From contig NZ_NKTX01000003.1 in the NCBI RefSeq assembly GCF_003207815.1, positions 1-64,000 on the forward strand: 64,000 nt of DNA. The letters are read 5' to 3'. The notes beneath the pieces were generated by a model that had not been told where the DNA came from, searched no databases, and saw only the letters and a program-made list of their open reading frames with translations. The stretch is from Komagataeibacter oboediens. GTDB lineage: Bacteria; Pseudomonadota; Alphaproteobacteria; Acetobacterales; Acetobacteraceae. Below, piece after piece: positions 26,900 to 37,294 of the stretch. Position numbers and translations under genes: made by a program. Each line of letters opens with the position of its first letter. The first letter of the stretch is position 1.

Positions 26900-29592
26900 G
26901 CGAAGGCAACGATCAGGATCAGGGTAAGGGACGCTTGTCCCTGCGGCCGGCGGGCCGTAGGGAAGTCGGACGGACGGTGGATGCCGGTTCCGTGCGACAG
27001 AGCTTCAGCCATGGTCGTTCAAAGGTGGTTCAGGTCGAGGTGCGCAAGAAGCGCGGGGCCGGGGCCGCAGGTAACGGATCGGGGCCGGCTGGCGGTCGCG
27101 CCGGAGGACGGGGCGGTCGCGCGCTGACGGCAGCCGAGCTGGCAACCCGCCAGCGCGTGCTGGATGAACAGCGTCGCGCCGCGATCCAGCGCGAAAAGGA
27201 AGCGCGCGAGCAGGAGAAGATCACGATCCTCTCCGCCGCGGAAGAAGCCCGTCGCCAGGAAGAGGAAAATGCCCGCCGTGCCGAAGAAGAGGCACAGGCA
27301 AAGGCAGATGCCGCAGCCGAGGCCGAGGCACGCAAGCAGGAAGCCCGCAGCGCGGCTGCTACAACGCAGGCGAAGTCCGAACCGGTCGAGCCGGAAGGCC
27401 CCGTCGTGTCGTCCGTGCCGATTCCGGGTGAAGTGACGCTCGCGCCGCCGATGCAGCGCCTGCGCCCGCTGGCCGAACGCGCGATCATGCCGGCACAGCC
27501 GCTGCGTCCGTCGCGTCCGGCAGGTGGTGGCAATGCTGCTGCCGGCCGTACTGCCGCCGGTGCGGGTGAAACGCTGCGCCTGCGTACCGGCCGTGCGGAT
27601 GGGGGCGAGGAAGAACGTCGTCCCAGCCGCCGTCCCGGCAATGCGGCGCCGGGTCGTCGTCCTTCGGGCGGCGCGAAGAAGAACAATGACAGCCGCCGCG
27701 CCGGTCGCATTGACGTGCAGGCCGCGATTGAGGGAGACGACGACAAGACCCGTTCGCTCGCCTCGGTCCGTCGCCAGCGTGAGCGTGAGCGTCGCCAAGC
27801 CGAACTCGAACGCCTGCGGTCCGATCAGGTCCGCGTGGTGCGTGACGTGGTCCTGCCTGAAACCATTACGGTGCAGGAACTCGCCAACCGTATGGCCGCC
27901 CGTCAGGGTGAGGTCATCAAGGCGCTGATGAAAATGGGCGTCATGGCGACCGTCACTCAGTCGCTGGATGCGGATACGGCTGAACTGATCGTGCAGGAAT
28001 TCGGCCACCGCGTGCGCCGTGTGTCCGACAGCGATGTTGAAATCGGGATCGAAGGAATCGAGGACAGGCCAGAGGATCTCAAGCCCCGTCCGCCGGTCGT
28101 GACCGTCATGGGCCATGTCGATCACGGCAAGACCTCGCTGCTTGACGCGCTGCGTACCACCGACGTCGCCAATGGCGAAGCGGGTGGCATCACCCAGCAT
28201 ATCGGCGCGTATCAGGTCACGCTGGCATCGGGTGCGAAAATCACCTTCATCGACACGCCGGGCCATGAAGCCTTTACGGCCATGCGCGCCCGCGGTGCAT
28301 CGGTAACTGACGTTGTCGTGCTGGTTGTCGCAGCGGATGACGGCGTGATGCCGCAGACGATCGAAGCCATCAAGCATGCCAAGGCGGCTGATGCCCCGAT
28401 CATCGTGGCGATCAACAAGTGCGACAAGCCGGGTGCGAACCCCGACCGCGTGCGCCAGGAACTGCTGAACCACGAAATCGTGGTGGAAAGCATGGGTGGC
28501 GACACGCAGGATGTCGAGGTCTCGGCGCTCAAGCGCACCGGGTTGGACAAGCTTGAGGAAGCGATCCTGCTGCAGGCCGAAATCCTTGACCTGAAGGCGA
28601 ATCCGGATCGTGTGGCCGAAGGTTCGGTGATCGAAAGCCGTCTTGACCGTGGGCGTGGTCCAGTTGCGACCGTGCTGGTCCAGAAGGGCACGCTGCGCCG
28701 CACCGATATCGTTGTGGCCGGTGCCGAATGGGGCCGCGTCCGTGCCATGATCGACGACCGCAACCGTCAGCTGAGCGAGGCAGGTCCGTCCATGCCGGTT
28801 GAAATCCTGGGTATTACCGGGGTGCCGGGCGCGGGTGAGCCGTTCGTAGTGGTGGAAAACGAGAACCGCGCACGCGAAATCTCGGAATTCCGTCAGCGCG
28901 TGATCAAGGAACGCATGGCTGCTGGCCAGACCGCCGCACGCGGCACGCTGGACCAGATGCTGGCCCGTATCCAGGCAGGCGCGCAGAAGGAAGTTGCCGT
29001 CCTGATCAAGGCGGACGTGCAGGGTTCTGCGGAAGCGCTTGAAGCCACCGTGCAGAAGCTGGAGCATGAGGAAGTCAAGATCCGCGTGCTGAACGCCACC
29101 GTCGGGCAGATTACCGAAAGTGACGTGCAGCTGGCCAAGGCGTCCGGTGCTGTCATCATCGCCTTCAACGTCCGCGCCACGGCGCAGGCACGTGAACTGG
29201 CACAGCGTGAGGGTGTGGATATCCGCTACTACTCCATCATCTATCAGGTTGCTGATGATGTGGAGCAACTGGTCCGCGGCAAGATCGCGCCGAAGCACCG
29301 CGAGAAGTTCCTTGGCTATGCCGAAATCCGCAAGGTTTTCGAAATCACCAAGGTTGGCAAGGTCGCCGGTTGTTATGTGACCGAAGGCGTGGTCAAGCGT
29401 GGCTGTGGCGTGCGTCTGCTGCGTGATAACGTCGTGATCCATGAAGGCGAACTGAGCCAGCTCAAGCGCTTCAAGGATGACGTCAAGGAAGTGGCGCGCG
29501 GTTACGAGTGCGGCCTGTCCTTTGCCGGGTATAATGACCTGCGCGAGGGTGACGTGGTTGAATGTTATGAAATGGAACTCGTCCCGGCATGA
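26896..29592 (+). CDS. infB: Translation initiation factor IF-2
   Basis: An 898-residue GTPase that brings fMet-tRNA to the 30S subunit. A long N-terminal low-complexity region (about 1-300) holds an Arg/Glu/Ala helix ([20 protein letters not shown]) and Arg/Pro-rich stretches. The IF2_N region and the G domain follow, with [14 protein letters not shown] (G1), [15 protein letters not shown] (G3) and [10 protein letters not shown] (G4). C-terminal domains end with [22 protein letters not shown] 26896 overlaps the ylxR stop by 4 bp, and the infB stop overlaps rbfA by 4 bp. Confidence 0.98.
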   Translation: MSEGNDQDQGKGRLSLRPAGRREVGRTVDAGSVRQSFSHGRSKVVQVEVRKKRGAGAAGNGSGPAGGRAGGRGGRALTAAELATRQRVLDEQRRAAIQREKEAREQEKITILSAAEEARRQEEENARRAEEEAQAKADAAAEAEARKQEARSAAATTQAKSEPVEPEGPVVSSVPIPGEVTLAPPMQRLRPLAERAIMPAQPLRPSRPAGGGNAAAGRTAAGAGETLRLRTGRADGGEEERRPSRRPGNAAPGRRPSGGAKKNNDSRRAGRIDVQAAIEGDDDKTRSLASVRRQRERERRQAELERLRSDQVRVVRDVVLPETITVQELANRMAARQGEVIKALMKMGVMATVTQSLDADTAELIVQEFGHRVRRVSDSDVEIGIEGIEDRPEDLKPRPPVVTVMGHVDHGKTSLLDALRTTDVANGEAGGITQHIGAYQVTLASGAKITFIDTPGHEAFTAMRARGASVTDVVVLVVAADDGVMPQTIEAIKHAKAADAPIIVAINKCDKPGANPDRVRQELLNHEIVVESMGGDTQDVEVSALKRTGLDKLEEAILLQAEILDLKANPDRVAEGSVIESRLDRGRGPVATVLVQKGTLRRTDIVVAGAEWGRVRAMIDDRNRQLSEAGPSMPVEILGITGVPGAGEPFVVVENENRAREISEFRQRVIKERMAAGQTAARGTLDQMLARIQAGAQKEVAVLIKADVQGSAEALEATVQKLEHEEVKIRVLNATVGQITESDVQLAKASGAVIIAFNVRATAQARELAQREGVDIRYYSIIYQVADDVEQLVRGKIAPKHREKFLGYAEIRKVFEITKVGKVAGCYVTEGVVKRGCGVRLLRDNVVIHEGELSQLKRFKDDVKEVARGYECGLSFAGYNDLREGDVVECYEMELVPA

Positions 29593-30032
29593 GCCGTAAT
29601 TCATCCAGAAAAGGGATGAGCGAGAGCGGGCCGGCAGGGAAACTTGCCGGCCATTCCGCATCTGGTCCCTCGCAGCGCCAGTTGCGTGTGGCGGAAGAAG
29701 TCCGCCGTGTGCTGGCGGAAATCTTTTCCCGCACCGAATTCCGTGACCCGGATCTGGCGGATGTGCGCATTACGGTGACCGAGGTGCGTATCTCGCCCGA
29801 TCTTAAGCACGCGACCGTATTCGTGGCGCGTCTGGGGCGTAGCGACGTGGCGGAACTGCTGCCCGCACTCAAGCGGGTAACGCCTTTCCTGCGGACGCGC
29901 CTGTCCCATGCGCTGCGGCTGCGTGGTGTGCCCGACCTGCATTTCCAGCCTGATACGGCGCTGGATTACGCCATGGAGGTCGATAACATGCTGCGACAGC
30001 CGGAAGTCAGGCGGGATCTGGAGGAAGACTGA
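29589..30032 (+). CDS. rbfA: Ribosome-binding factor A
   Basis: A 147-residue 30S maturation and cold-adaptation factor with a KH-like fold. [19 protein letters not shown] opens the domain and [18 protein letters not shown] is the family motif. [20 protein letters not shown] closes it. A roughly 28-residue Ser/Gly-rich N-terminal extension precedes the domain; ATG 29619 inside it is an alternative, but 29589 is supported by the ATGA overlap with infB. It ends the operon at the terminator 30065-30102. Confidence 0.95.
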   Translation: MSRNSSRKGMSESGPAGKLAGHSASGPSQRQLRVAEEVRRVLAEIFSRTEFRDPDLADVRITVTEVRISPDLKHATVFVARLGRSDVAELLPALKRVTPFLRTRLSHALRLRGVPDLHFQPDTALDYAMEVDNMLRQPEVRRDLEED

Positions 30033-30064
30033 TCCATCTGCTTCGCGTATGTGTTCTGAATAAC

Positions 30065-30102
30065 AAAAAGGCCGGTCGGGTTATGCCCTGACCGGCCTTT
30101 TT
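30065..30102. terminator. Bidirectional intrinsic terminator after rbfA
   Basis: GGCCGGTC (30070-30077) pairs with GACCGGCC (30090-30097), flanked by AAAAA and TTTTT, with an inner GGG/CCC extension. It separates the rbfA operon from the convergent MCE gene. Confidence 0.9.
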
Positions 30103-30127
30103 GCGAAAAAACGTTTTTACAGCCGGA

Positions 30128-31099
30128 TCAGTTACGCCGTCCCATCAGCAGTAGCTGCGGATTGCGTTCCACATCGGTTGCGAACCCGCGCAGGGCGGCG
30201 GCGGCGGCGGCGAGATCACGCAGCGACGAGTCGATATTGGACCGATCGGCAGAACTTGGCGCGGTAATGTCATGCAGCCCGGCCAGCGCGCCCCTGGCTT
30301 CCGTGACCGTTTCATTGGAATTGACCAGCAGGGTGTGCAGTTCGCCGCCACGCGCATCCAGCTGCGCCGTGCCGGTATCGGCCAGACGGTCAATGGATGC
30401 CAGCGTCGTATCCACATGGTGGTCCAGATCGCGGATCGTGTCGGTCGCGGTATCAACCGTTATCCGGGTGTGGTCGGACGTGGCCCGCACGCTGTCCACC
30501 AGCGGGGGCAGGTCCTTGTCCAGCTTGTCCGCCAGCGTGCGGATGCTGACCAGCATGGCGTCAGCATTGTTGGCGATGTTTTTCAGCGGCAGGGCGGTCA
30601 GGGCATCGGTCAGCTTCTGCATTTCCGATTCACGTGCCGGGATTTCCGGCAGCGGGCTGATTCCGGGATGCAGGTGGGCCGGCACGCTGGGGTCGAACGT
30701 CAGGTCGATTTCTTCCTGACCGGTCACGAAGCTCTGCATGTGCAGTTCGGCGCGCAGGCCGTTTTCAACCAGCTTCGGCAGTTCGCTGCTGTCCAGTACC
30801 TTGCCATGGCTTCCCGCCATGTGCGCGCCATTTGCCTGCAGTTCCAGCGTCACGGGAATATAGGCCTGATGGGTCTGGGGATCGAACTGAACGGCAATGT
30901 GGTCCACATGCCCCACCTGTACCCCGTCGAAGGTCACGGGCGCACCCACGCCCAGTCCGTTGATCGGGCTGTCAAACACCACCACGGCCCGGCTGGATGG
31001 GGAAAAGGGATGAAACTGTCCGAACAGCGCTATGGCCGTCACACCAAGCAGGGCTCCACCCAACACAAATGCACCGACCGTGGTCTGCCGTTCAGCCAT
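30128..31099 (-). CDS. MCE/MlaD-domain membrane-anchored lipid-transport protein, orphan
   Basis: A 323-residue protein with an N-terminal TM segment (about 10-27, GAFVLGGALLGVTAIALFG) and an MCE domain (about 38-120; AVVVFDSPINGLGVGAPVTF and VQVGHVDHIAVQFDP). A long helical periplasmic region rich in Asp, Thr and Leu heptads follows (about 160-310). MCE proteins form hexameric rings or tubes that ferry phospholipids across the periplasm. MlaE/MlaF partners are not adjacent, so it is an orphan here, possibly PqiB/YebT-like in use. It is the only leftward gene inside the otherwise rightward rimP-to-pnp block. Confidence 0.85.
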   Translation of the reverse strand: MAERQTTVGAFVLGGALLGVTAIALFGQFHPFSPSSRAVVVFDSPINGLGVGAPVTFDGVQVGHVDHIAVQFDPQTHQAYIPVTLELQANGAHMAGSHGKVLDSSELPKLVENGLRAELHMQSFVTGQEEIDLTFDPSVPAHLHPGISPLPEIPARESEMQKLTDALTALPLKNIANNADAMLVSIRTLADKLDKDLPPLVDSVRATSDHTRITVDTATDTIRDLDHHVDTTLASIDRLADTGTAQLDARGGELHTLLVNSNETVTEARGALAGLHDITAPSSADRSNIDSSLRDLAAAAAALRGFATDVERNPQLLLMGRRN

Positions 31100-31353
31100 G
31101 GTGTTCAGGTCTCCCTAGACGCAGAATAAAAAAACGGTTGCGGACACATTTGTCCATGTGTCCGTTTGCTGCAAGATGACACTACATCCGCAGCAGGCAA
31201 AGCGGGCTGCGGGGATGGCAGGCATGTGCCCGCTTCGCCTTTTACCATGTGTGGCGCAGGCGGCCAGCCCCCCAGACGGAATGGGGCATTGCCGTGCATG
31301 CGTGCCTCGTCTAAACGCACGGCATTCCCCCCTCATGACGCAAGGTGCCTGCA

Positions 31354-32274
31354 ATGGGACGCAAACGTGGACGCCCGCTGGACGGCTGGCTGATAGTTGA
31401 CAAGCCATCGGGAATGACCTCGACACAGGTCGTGGGCCGTGCGCGTTACCTGTTTGATGCGGCCAAGGCGGGCCATGGCGGCACGCTGGACCCGCTGGCG
31501 ACGGGACTGCTGCCCATCGCCTTTGGCAGGGCGACGAAGACCGTGCCTTATATAATGGATGGCACCAAGCGCTATCACTTCACCCTGCGCATCGGGGAAG
31601 CACGGGACAGTGACGACGCGGAAGGCAGCGTGACCGCCGTATCCGACGTGCGCCCCGACAATGCCGCGTTCGAGACCGCCCTGGCTGCCTTTCGGGGCGA
31701 TATCATGCAGGTGCCACCGGTCTTTTCCGCGCTGAAGGTGGGGGGAAAGCGGTCCTATGACATGGCGCGCGCGGGCAATGCGCCGGAACTTGCCCCCCGT
31801 CCCGCGCGGATCGACCGGTTTGAACTGATCGCGCGCCCCGATGCCGATACGGCGGTGTTCGAGGTGGAATCGGGCAAGGGCGTGTACATGCGCGCGCTGG
31901 CCCGCGATATCGCGCTGGCCTGTGGCACGGTGGGGCATGTGGCCGCGTTGCGGCGGCTGAACGTCGGGCCTTTTGATGAATCCCATGCGATTCCACTGGA
32001 CAAAATTGTCGCAAGCGCCGACAACGCGCCTGCTCCACCGGATCTGCTGCTTCCGGTCGCGACCGCGCTGGCCGACATCCCGGCGCTGGCCCTGACCCGT
32101 GAGGAAGCGGATGCCCTGTCATATGGCCAGGCAATAGACCTGAACCAGCTGGCGGACCGGATGCCTGAGCACACCGACCCCCGTTCGGGTGTCGTGCGTG
32201 CGATGGACGGGGCGCGTGTGGTCGGACTGTGCCGTCCCGTGGACGGCTGGCTGCGATCAGTACGCATGCTGTGA
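31354..32274 (+). CDS. truB: tRNA pseudouridine-55 synthase
   Basis: A 306-residue enzyme that makes pseudouridine at position 55 in the tRNA T-loop. KPSGMTSTQVVGRAR and GHGGTLDPLATGLLPIAFG contain the family motifs; the Asp of GTLDPLATG is the catalytic nucleophile. VFSALKVGGKRSYDMARAG and GKGVYMRALARDIA follow as expected. ATG 31354 has AAGG 8 nt upstream. A perfect 9-bp inverted repeat (31141-31164) lies about 190 bp upstream in the gap to the MCE gene. truB, rpsO and pnp are in the conserved order. Confidence 0.95.
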   Translation: MGRKRGRPLDGWLIVDKPSGMTSTQVVGRARYLFDAAKAGHGGTLDPLATGLLPIAFGRATKTVPYIMDGTKRYHFTLRIGEARDSDDAEGSVTAVSDVRPDNAAFETALAAFRGDIMQVPPVFSALKVGGKRSYDMARAGNAPELAPRPARIDRFELIARPDADTAVFEVESGKGVYMRALARDIALACGTVGHVAALRRLNVGPFDESHAIPLDKIVASADNAPAPPDLLLPVATALADIPALALTREEADALSYGQAIDLNQLADRMPEHTDPRSGVVRAMDGARVVGLCRPVDGWLRSVRML

Positions 32275-32302
32275 ACTGAATTGTCTGTAATGGAGAAAGA
32301 CG

Positions 32303-32572
32303 ATGTCGATTACCGCTGAACGCCGTACGGCGCTGATTAGCGAATACCGCAATGCCGCGACGGACACGGGCTCGCCGGAAGTGCAGGTCGCCCTGCTGAC
32401 CGAGCGGATCGTGAACCTGACCGACCACCTCAAGACCCACGCGAAGGATTTCCATTCCCGCCGTGGCCTGCTGATGCTGGTTGGCCGCCGCCGCCGCCTG
32501 CTGGATTATGTCAAGCGCAAGGACCAGGCCCGTTACGAAACGCTGATCAAGCGCCTCGGCCTGCGTCGCTGA
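32303..32572 (+). CDS. rpsO: 30S ribosomal protein S15
   Basis: An 89-residue S15 of exact family length. It binds the 16S rRNA central domain early in 30S assembly. [22 protein letters not shown] and [20 protein letters not shown] cover the S15 signature. GGAG lies about 7 nt before ATG 32303. It sits 28 bp after truB and is followed by the pnp leader, as in many proteobacteria. Confidence 0.98.
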   Translation: MSITAERRTALISEYRNAATDTGSPEVQVALLTERIVNLTDHLKTHAKDFHSRRGLLMLVGRRRRLLDYVKRKDQARYETLIKRLGLRR

Positions 32573-32583
32573 TTTGCGACCAC

Positions 32584-32612
32584 GCGGGAAGGCAGGCATA
32601 ATGCCTTTCCGC
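32584..32612 (+). promoter_or_regulatory. Hairpin in the rpsO-pnp intercistronic region
   Basis: GCGGGAAGGCA (32584-32594) pairs with TGCCTTTCCGC (32602-32612), one G-U pair apart. No T run follows, so it is unlikely to be a full terminator. In E. coli a processed hairpin (RNase III site) in the pnp leader mediates autocontrol; the same role here is inferred from position. The remaining 260 bp before pnp hold no gene. Confidence 0.5.
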
Positions 32613-32872
32613 ATGGCCTGTACGGGCGCGGCGCATGCTTCTGCCTGCCCGCGCCCCGTCGGGCCGCTACTTTTCTGGTGCCCCTGACGGGCGCCATCAA
32701 CACGCTGCCGACGCCACGGCGGAGATATCCGGACCGGATCGCAGCGTTTCAGGCCACATGGTGTTCTGGCGGTATGTGCCGTCATCGCTCCATGCCGTCC
32801 GAGGCGCTGCCATCAACGTTCCCATGTCCGGCCCGCCTGCATTGCGGCAGTCAACGGACAGGGTTTGTCTGG

Positions 32873-35008
32873 ATGTTCAATTATTTTCGCAAGGAAATCG
32901 AATGGGGCGGCCGCCCGCTGGTGCTGGAAACGGGCAAGATCGCCCGTCAGGCCGACGGCGCGGTTGTCGTAACCTATGGCGACACGGTGGTGCTGTGCAC
33001 GGCCGTTGGCGCCAAGAGCGTGAAGCCGGGACAGGATTTCTTCCCGCTGACGGTCAACTATCAGGAAAAGGCCTATGCCGCGGGCAAGATCCCCGGTGGC
33101 TTCTTCAAGCGTGAAGGCCGCCCGAGCGAGGCTGAAGTCCTGAACTCGCGCCTGATCGACCGCCCGATCCGCCCGCTGTTCCCCGAAAACTTCCGTAATG
33201 AAGTGCAGGTCGTTGCCACCGTGCTGAGCCACGACATGGAAAACGACCCCGCCGTTGTGGCGCTGATCGGCTGTTCGGCGGCGCTGACGCTGTCGGGCAT
33301 TCCGTTCTTTGGTCCGGTGGGTGCGGCCCGTGTCGGTTATTCCAACGGCAAGTACGTGCTGAACCCGACCATTTCCCAGCTCAAGGAAAGCGAACTGGAC
33401 CTGGTTGTGGCCGGCACGTCCGAAGGCGTGCTGATGGTCGAGTCCGAGGCCGTGGAACTGTCCGAAGAAGTGATGCTAGGGGCGGTGACGTTCGGTCACG
33501 AAGCCTTCCAGCCGGTGATCGATGCGATCATTGACCTGGCCGAAAGTGCCGCCAAGGCCCCTTGGGACCTGGCCGAGCCGACGGCTGAGGAAATCAAGCT
33601 GCGCAAGAAGGTGGACAAGGTCGGTCGCGCCTTGATCGCCGATGCGTACAAGGAACGCACAAAGCAGGTGCGTTACAAGAAGGTCGCAGCCGCGCGTGAC
33701 GCCATCCTTGCCAAGATTGGCGAGGACGATGCCGATGCCGCCAAGCCCATGATCAAGGATCTGGAAGCCGATGTGGTCCGCACCGAGGTGCTGGACACCG
33801 GTTTCCGCATCGATGGCCGTGATCTGGAAACGATCCGCCCGATCGTGTCCGAAGTCGGTATCCTGCCCCGCGCGCATGGGTCCGCCCTGTTCACCCGTGG
33901 CGAGACGCAGGCCCTTGTGGTCGCGACGCTTGGCACCGGTCAGGACGAGCAGATCGTGGATGCGCTGGAAGGCGAATACCGCAACAACTTCATGCTGCAC
34001 TACAACTTCCCGCCGTTCTCGGTCGGGGAATGCGGGCGCATGGGGTCCCCTGGCCGTCGTGAAATCGGCCATGGCAAGCTGGCATGGCGTGCGATCCACC
34101 CGCTGCTGCCGGGCAAGGACACCTTCCCGTACACCATGCGTGTCGTGTCCGAGATCACGGAAAGCAATGGTTCGTCTTCCATGGCGACCGTATGTGGCAC
34201 CTCGCTTGCGCTGATGGATGCCGGTGTGCCGCTGAAGCGTCCGGTGGCGGGCATCGCCATGGGCCTGATCAAGGAAGACGAGGACTTCGCCGTCCTGTCC
34301 GACATCCTTGGCGATGAAGATCACCTTGGCGACATGGACTTCAAGGTGGCGGGCACCGAGCAGGGTGTGACCGCGCTGCAGATGGACATCAAGATCACGT
34401 CCATCACGCCTGAAATCATGAAGATCGCGCTGGGTCAGGCCCGTCAGGGTCGCCTGCACATTCTGGGTGAAATGGCCAAGGCGCTGACCGAAGGCCGTTC
34501 GGATGTGTCGTCTTCCGCGCCGAAGATCACCACGATCTCCGTGCCGAAGGAAAAGATCCGTGATGTGATCGGTCAGGGCGGTAAAGTCATTCGTGAGATC
34601 GTTGAATATTCGGGTGCGAAGATCGACATCAACGATGACGGCACGATCATGATCGCGGCGTCGTCCGACGATCAGGCCGAAAAGGCCATCGAGCGGATCC
34701 GTGGCATCACGGCGGAACCCGAAGTGGGCCACATCTATAACGGCAAGGTCGTCAAGACCGCCGATTTCGGTGCGTTCGTCAACTTCCTCGGCCCCCGTGA
34801 CGGGCTGGTTCACATTTCCGAACTGGCGCAGGGCCGTGTCTCCAAGACGACCGATGTCGTCAAGCAGGGAGACGAAGTGAAGGTGAAGGTGCTGGGCTTT
34901 GACGATCGCGGCAAGGTCAAGCTGTCCATGCGCGTGGTCGATCAGGAAACCGGTGCCGATATCACCGAGACAGTGGGCGCCAAGCCCGGCCGGGCGCCCG
35001 CGCGCTAA
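32873..35008 (+). CDS. pnp: Polynucleotide phosphorylase
   Basis: A 711-residue 3'-5' phosphorolytic exonuclease. Two RNase PH-like domains (about 10-230 and 310-540) flank a helical domain. [20 protein letters not shown]-like text occurs in the first core, [20 protein letters not shown] in the second. A KH domain (about 553-610, [17 protein letters not shown]) and an S1 domain (about 620-690, [19 protein letters not shown]) end the protein. The length is usual. ATG 32873 begins the conserved [13 protein letters not shown]; the open frame upstream is not conserved in character. AGGG is about 9 nt before the start. Confidence 0.97.
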   Translation: MFNYFRKEIEWGGRPLVLETGKIARQADGAVVVTYGDTVVLCTAVGAKSVKPGQDFFPLTVNYQEKAYAAGKIPGGFFKREGRPSEAEVLNSRLIDRPIRPLFPENFRNEVQVVATVLSHDMENDPAVVALIGCSAALTLSGIPFFGPVGAARVGYSNGKYVLNPTISQLKESELDLVVAGTSEGVLMVESEAVELSEEVMLGAVTFGHEAFQPVIDAIIDLAESAAKAPWDLAEPTAEEIKLRKKVDKVGRALIADAYKERTKQVRYKKVAAARDAILAKIGEDDADAAKPMIKDLEADVVRTEVLDTGFRIDGRDLETIRPIVSEVGILPRAHGSALFTRGETQALVVATLGTGQDEQIVDALEGEYRNNFMLHYNFPPFSVGECGRMGSPGRREIGHGKLAWRAIHPLLPGKDTFPYTMRVVSEITESNGSSSMATVCGTSLALMDAGVPLKRPVAGIAMGLIKEDEDFAVLSDILGDEDHLGDMDFKVAGTEQGVTALQMDIKITSITPEIMKIALGQARQGRLHILGEMAKALTEGRSDVSSSAPKITTISVPKEKIRDVIGQGGKVIREIVEYSGAKIDINDDGTIMIAASSDDQAEKAIERIRGITAEPEVGHIYNGKVVKTADFGAFVNFLGPRDGLVHISELAQGRVSKTTDVVKQGDEVKVKVLGFDDRGKVKLSMRVVDQETGADITETVGAKPGRAPAR

Positions 35009-35102
35009 GACGCGGCTCCGGCCTGTATGACACCCGGTGGCGGGCTGCGTCCGGTATGGGCGCATCCTGCCGCGCGGGCAGACACATGACGATGGAATGG
35101 TG

Positions 35103-36521
35103 ATGAAGCCGATCAATGCGATCCGTATGGGCGGGACGGATATTCTGCCCCTGGTCGAAGGGGGGAAGGGCGTCTCGATCTCAACCGGCGTATCCGCCGG
35201 GCACTGGGCGGCAGCCGGGGGGGCTGGCACGGTCTCGATCGTGAATGCCGATTCCTATGACAAGGATGGCAATGTCGTCCCGCAGATCTATCATGGTAAA
35301 ACACGACGTGAGCGGCACGAGGAACTGATCGACTACGCCATTCGTGGCGGAATCGCGCAGGCCCGTATCGCGCACGAGATCGCGGGTGGCAAAGGCCGGA
35401 TCCACGCCAACATCCTGTGGGAAATGGGTGGGGCGGAACGTGTCATACAGGGCGTGCTGGAAGGTGCTCCGGGCATGATCCAGGGCCTGACCTGCGGCGC
35501 GGGCATGCCGTACCGCCTGTCGGAAATTGCGGCGCGTTTCGGCATCCATTATTATCCTATTGTATCGTCCGCCCGGGCGTTCAACGCCCTGTGGCGGCGT
35601 TCTTACCACAAGACGGCCGAACTGCTGGGCGCTGTGGTGTACGAAGACCCGTGGCGTGCGGGTGGCCATAACGGCCTGTCCAACACTGAAAACCCGCTGG
35701 CGCCGGAGGACCCGTTCCCCCGCGTGCTGGCGCTGCGCAAGCAGATGCGTGCCTTCGGCCTTGATGACACGCCGATCATCATGGCTGGCGGCGTATGGTG
35801 GCTGGAGGAATGGCAGGACTGGATCGACAACCCCGAACTCGGGCCGATCGCATTCCAGTTCGGTACCCGTCCGCTGCTGACGCGTGAAAGCCCGATCCCC
35901 GATGCGTGGAAGCGGCGCCTGCTGACGCTGAAGAAGGGGGATGTGTTCCTCAACCGTTTCTCCCCCACCGGCTTCTATTCGTCCGCGGTGAACAATTCGT
36001 TCCTGCGTGAACTGCGTGGCCGTGCGGAGCGGCAGGTGCCCTTCTCCCCCGAAGTACTGGGCGAACACACGGCGGCGCTGGCCATCGGTGCGCGTGGGCG
36101 GCAGGTTTTTGTCACCCCTGCGGACGAGCAGCGCGCGCGGTTGTGGATGGAAGAAGGCCATACCGAGGCCATGCGCACGCCGGATAACACGCTGGTGTTC
36201 GTGTCCCCTGAGAAGGCGCGTGAGATCCTGGCCGATCAGGGGGCCTGCATGGGCTGCCTGTCGGAATGCCGCTTTTCCAACTGGTCCCAGAAGCCGCCCG
36301 CCTATTCCAACGGGCACAAGGCGGACCCGCGGTCCTACTGCATCCAGAAAACGCTGCAGGCAGCGGCCCATGCACACGGGCCGGATCAGGATGCGGTGAT
36401 TGACCACAACCTCATGTTCGGTGGTACGAACGCCTGGCGTTTCGCGACCGACCCGTTCTATGCCAATGGTTTCGTGCCCACCGTGGCGCAACTGCTGGAG
36501 CGGATCATGACCGGGCGGTAA
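35103..36521 (+). CDS. NPD-type flavin oxidoreductase (nitronate monooxygenase-like) with C-terminal four-Cys cluster
   Basis: About 472 residues. The core is an FMN TIM barrel of the 2-nitropropane dioxygenase family: VEGGKGVSISTGVSAGHWAA near the N-terminus, GMIQGLTCGAGMPYRLSEIA in the middle and PIIMAGGVWWLEEW and GPIAFQFGTRPLLT around the phosphate site. The C-terminal part is unusual, with Cys382-x2-Cys385-x3-Cys389 (CMGCLSEC) and Cys413 (SYCIQK), able to bind a metal or Fe-S centre. The substrate is unknown; family members oxidise nitronates or act as enoyl reductases. ATG 35103 (GGA 6 nt upstream) and ATG 35097 are both possible starts. Confidence 0.75.
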   Translation: MKPINAIRMGGTDILPLVEGGKGVSISTGVSAGHWAAAGGAGTVSIVNADSYDKDGNVVPQIYHGKTRRERHEELIDYAIRGGIAQARIAHEIAGGKGRIHANILWEMGGAERVIQGVLEGAPGMIQGLTCGAGMPYRLSEIAARFGIHYYPIVSSARAFNALWRRSYHKTAELLGAVVYEDPWRAGGHNGLSNTENPLAPEDPFPRVLALRKQMRAFGLDDTPIIMAGGVWWLEEWQDWIDNPELGPIAFQFGTRPLLTRESPIPDAWKRRLLTLKKGDVFLNRFSPTGFYSSAVNNSFLRELRGRAERQVPFSPEVLGEHTAALAIGARGRQVFVTPADEQRARLWMEEGHTEAMRTPDNTLVFVSPEKAREILADQGACMGCLSECRFSNWSQKPPAYSNGHKADPRSYCIQKTLQAAAHAHGPDQDAVIDHNLMFGGTNAWRFATDPFYANGFVPTVAQLLERIMTGR

Positions 36522-36541
36522 GCCGGTCATAAAACCCGTGC

Positions 36542-36577
36542 AAAAGGCCGCCTCCCTTATGGGAGGCGGCCTTTTTT
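36542..36577. terminator. Strong bidirectional intrinsic terminator
   Basis: GGCCGCCTCCC (36546-36556) pairs perfectly with GGGAGGCGGCC (36561-36571), with AAAA before and TTTTTT after. It lies 20 bp after the flavoprotein gene. Confidence 0.93.
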
Positions 36578-36593
36578 ATGACGAAAGGGAATA

Positions 36594-36671
36594 AAAGTTT
36601 TTGGGTGCCGCCTTTTTTTAAAAAGGCGGCGTTCTTCGAAGCTTTCTGAAAAAAAGCTTCGTCAGAAACCT
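36594..36671. repeat. Dispersed palindromic repeat, copy 3
   Basis: Hairpin 1 is GCCGCC-T7/A5-GGCGGC (36607-36630); hairpin 2 is GAAGCTTT (36638-36645) with AAAGCTTC (36653-36660). The outer arms AAGTTTTTGGG and CAGAAACCT pair only partly. It lies directly beyond a canonical terminator and before the rdgB stop, between convergent genes. Confidence 0.88.
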
Positions 36672-36676
36672 GTCCT

Positions 36677-37294
36677 TTATTCTGTTGTGGGCAGACAGGT
36701 ATCGCGAAACAGCGCGAAAGCCAGCGCGCGGTGGCTTATGGTGTTCTTTTCAACATCGCTCATGTCGGCAAAACTGCGGGTGCCGCTGCCGGGGGCGAAG
36801 ATGGGGTCGTAGCCGTGGCCATTTTCGCCATGCGGCGGCCAGATGACATGCCCGTCAATCCGCCCTTCGAAAGTCTCGGTCCGGCCATCGGGCCATGCGA
36901 TGCACAGGACGGAAATGAACCACGCGCTGCGGTCGGGGTTGTCGCCAATCTGGTCATGGATGCGGCGCATGGCGTCGGGATAATCCTTTTTCGGACCAGC
37001 CCAGCGGGCCGAGAAAATGCCGGGACCGCCATTGAGTGCCGCGACGCAGAACCCCGAATCATCGGCCAGCGCGGGCAGGTTGGCTGCCTTTGCTGCCGCA
37101 AGGGCCTTGATGGCGGCATTGCCGGCAAAGCTTGTGGCCGTTTCCTCCGGTTCGGGCAGGGACAGGTCGCCTGCCGATACGACACGGATGCCATATCCCG
37201 CCAGAAGGGCCGCGAATTCTGCGATCTTGCCCCGGTTATGGGTCGCCAGCACCAGCGTGTCGCCACGGTTCAGACGGGTAGGGAGCGCGTTCAT
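36677..37294 (-). CDS. rdgB: XTP/dITP diphosphatase (Ham1/RdgB family)
   Basis: A 205-residue house-cleaning pyrophosphatase that removes dITP, XTP and ITP from the nucleotide pool. [18 protein letters not shown] is the N-terminal nucleotide-binding signature, [26 protein letters not shown] the catalytic centre, and [19 protein letters not shown] the C-terminal motif. Its ATG overlaps the rph stop by 4 bp (ATGA), so rph-rdgB are coupled, an order common in alphaproteobacteria. The stop lies a few bases from repeat copy 3. Confidence 0.96.
   Translation of the reverse strand: MNALPTRLNRGDTLVLATHNRGKIAEFAALLAGYGIRVVSAGDLSLPEPEETATSFAGNAAIKALAAAKAANLPALADDSGFCVAALNGGPGIFSARWAGPKKDYPDAMRRIHDQIGDNPDRSAWFISVLCIAWPDGRTETFEGRIDGHVIWPPHGENGHGYDPIFAPGSGTRSFADMSDVEKNTISHRALAFALFRDTCLPTTE

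Noticed and set aside
27019-29661. Long open frame antisense to infB
   Set aside because: A shadow of infB; His/Arg/Asp-rich text without recognisable domains.
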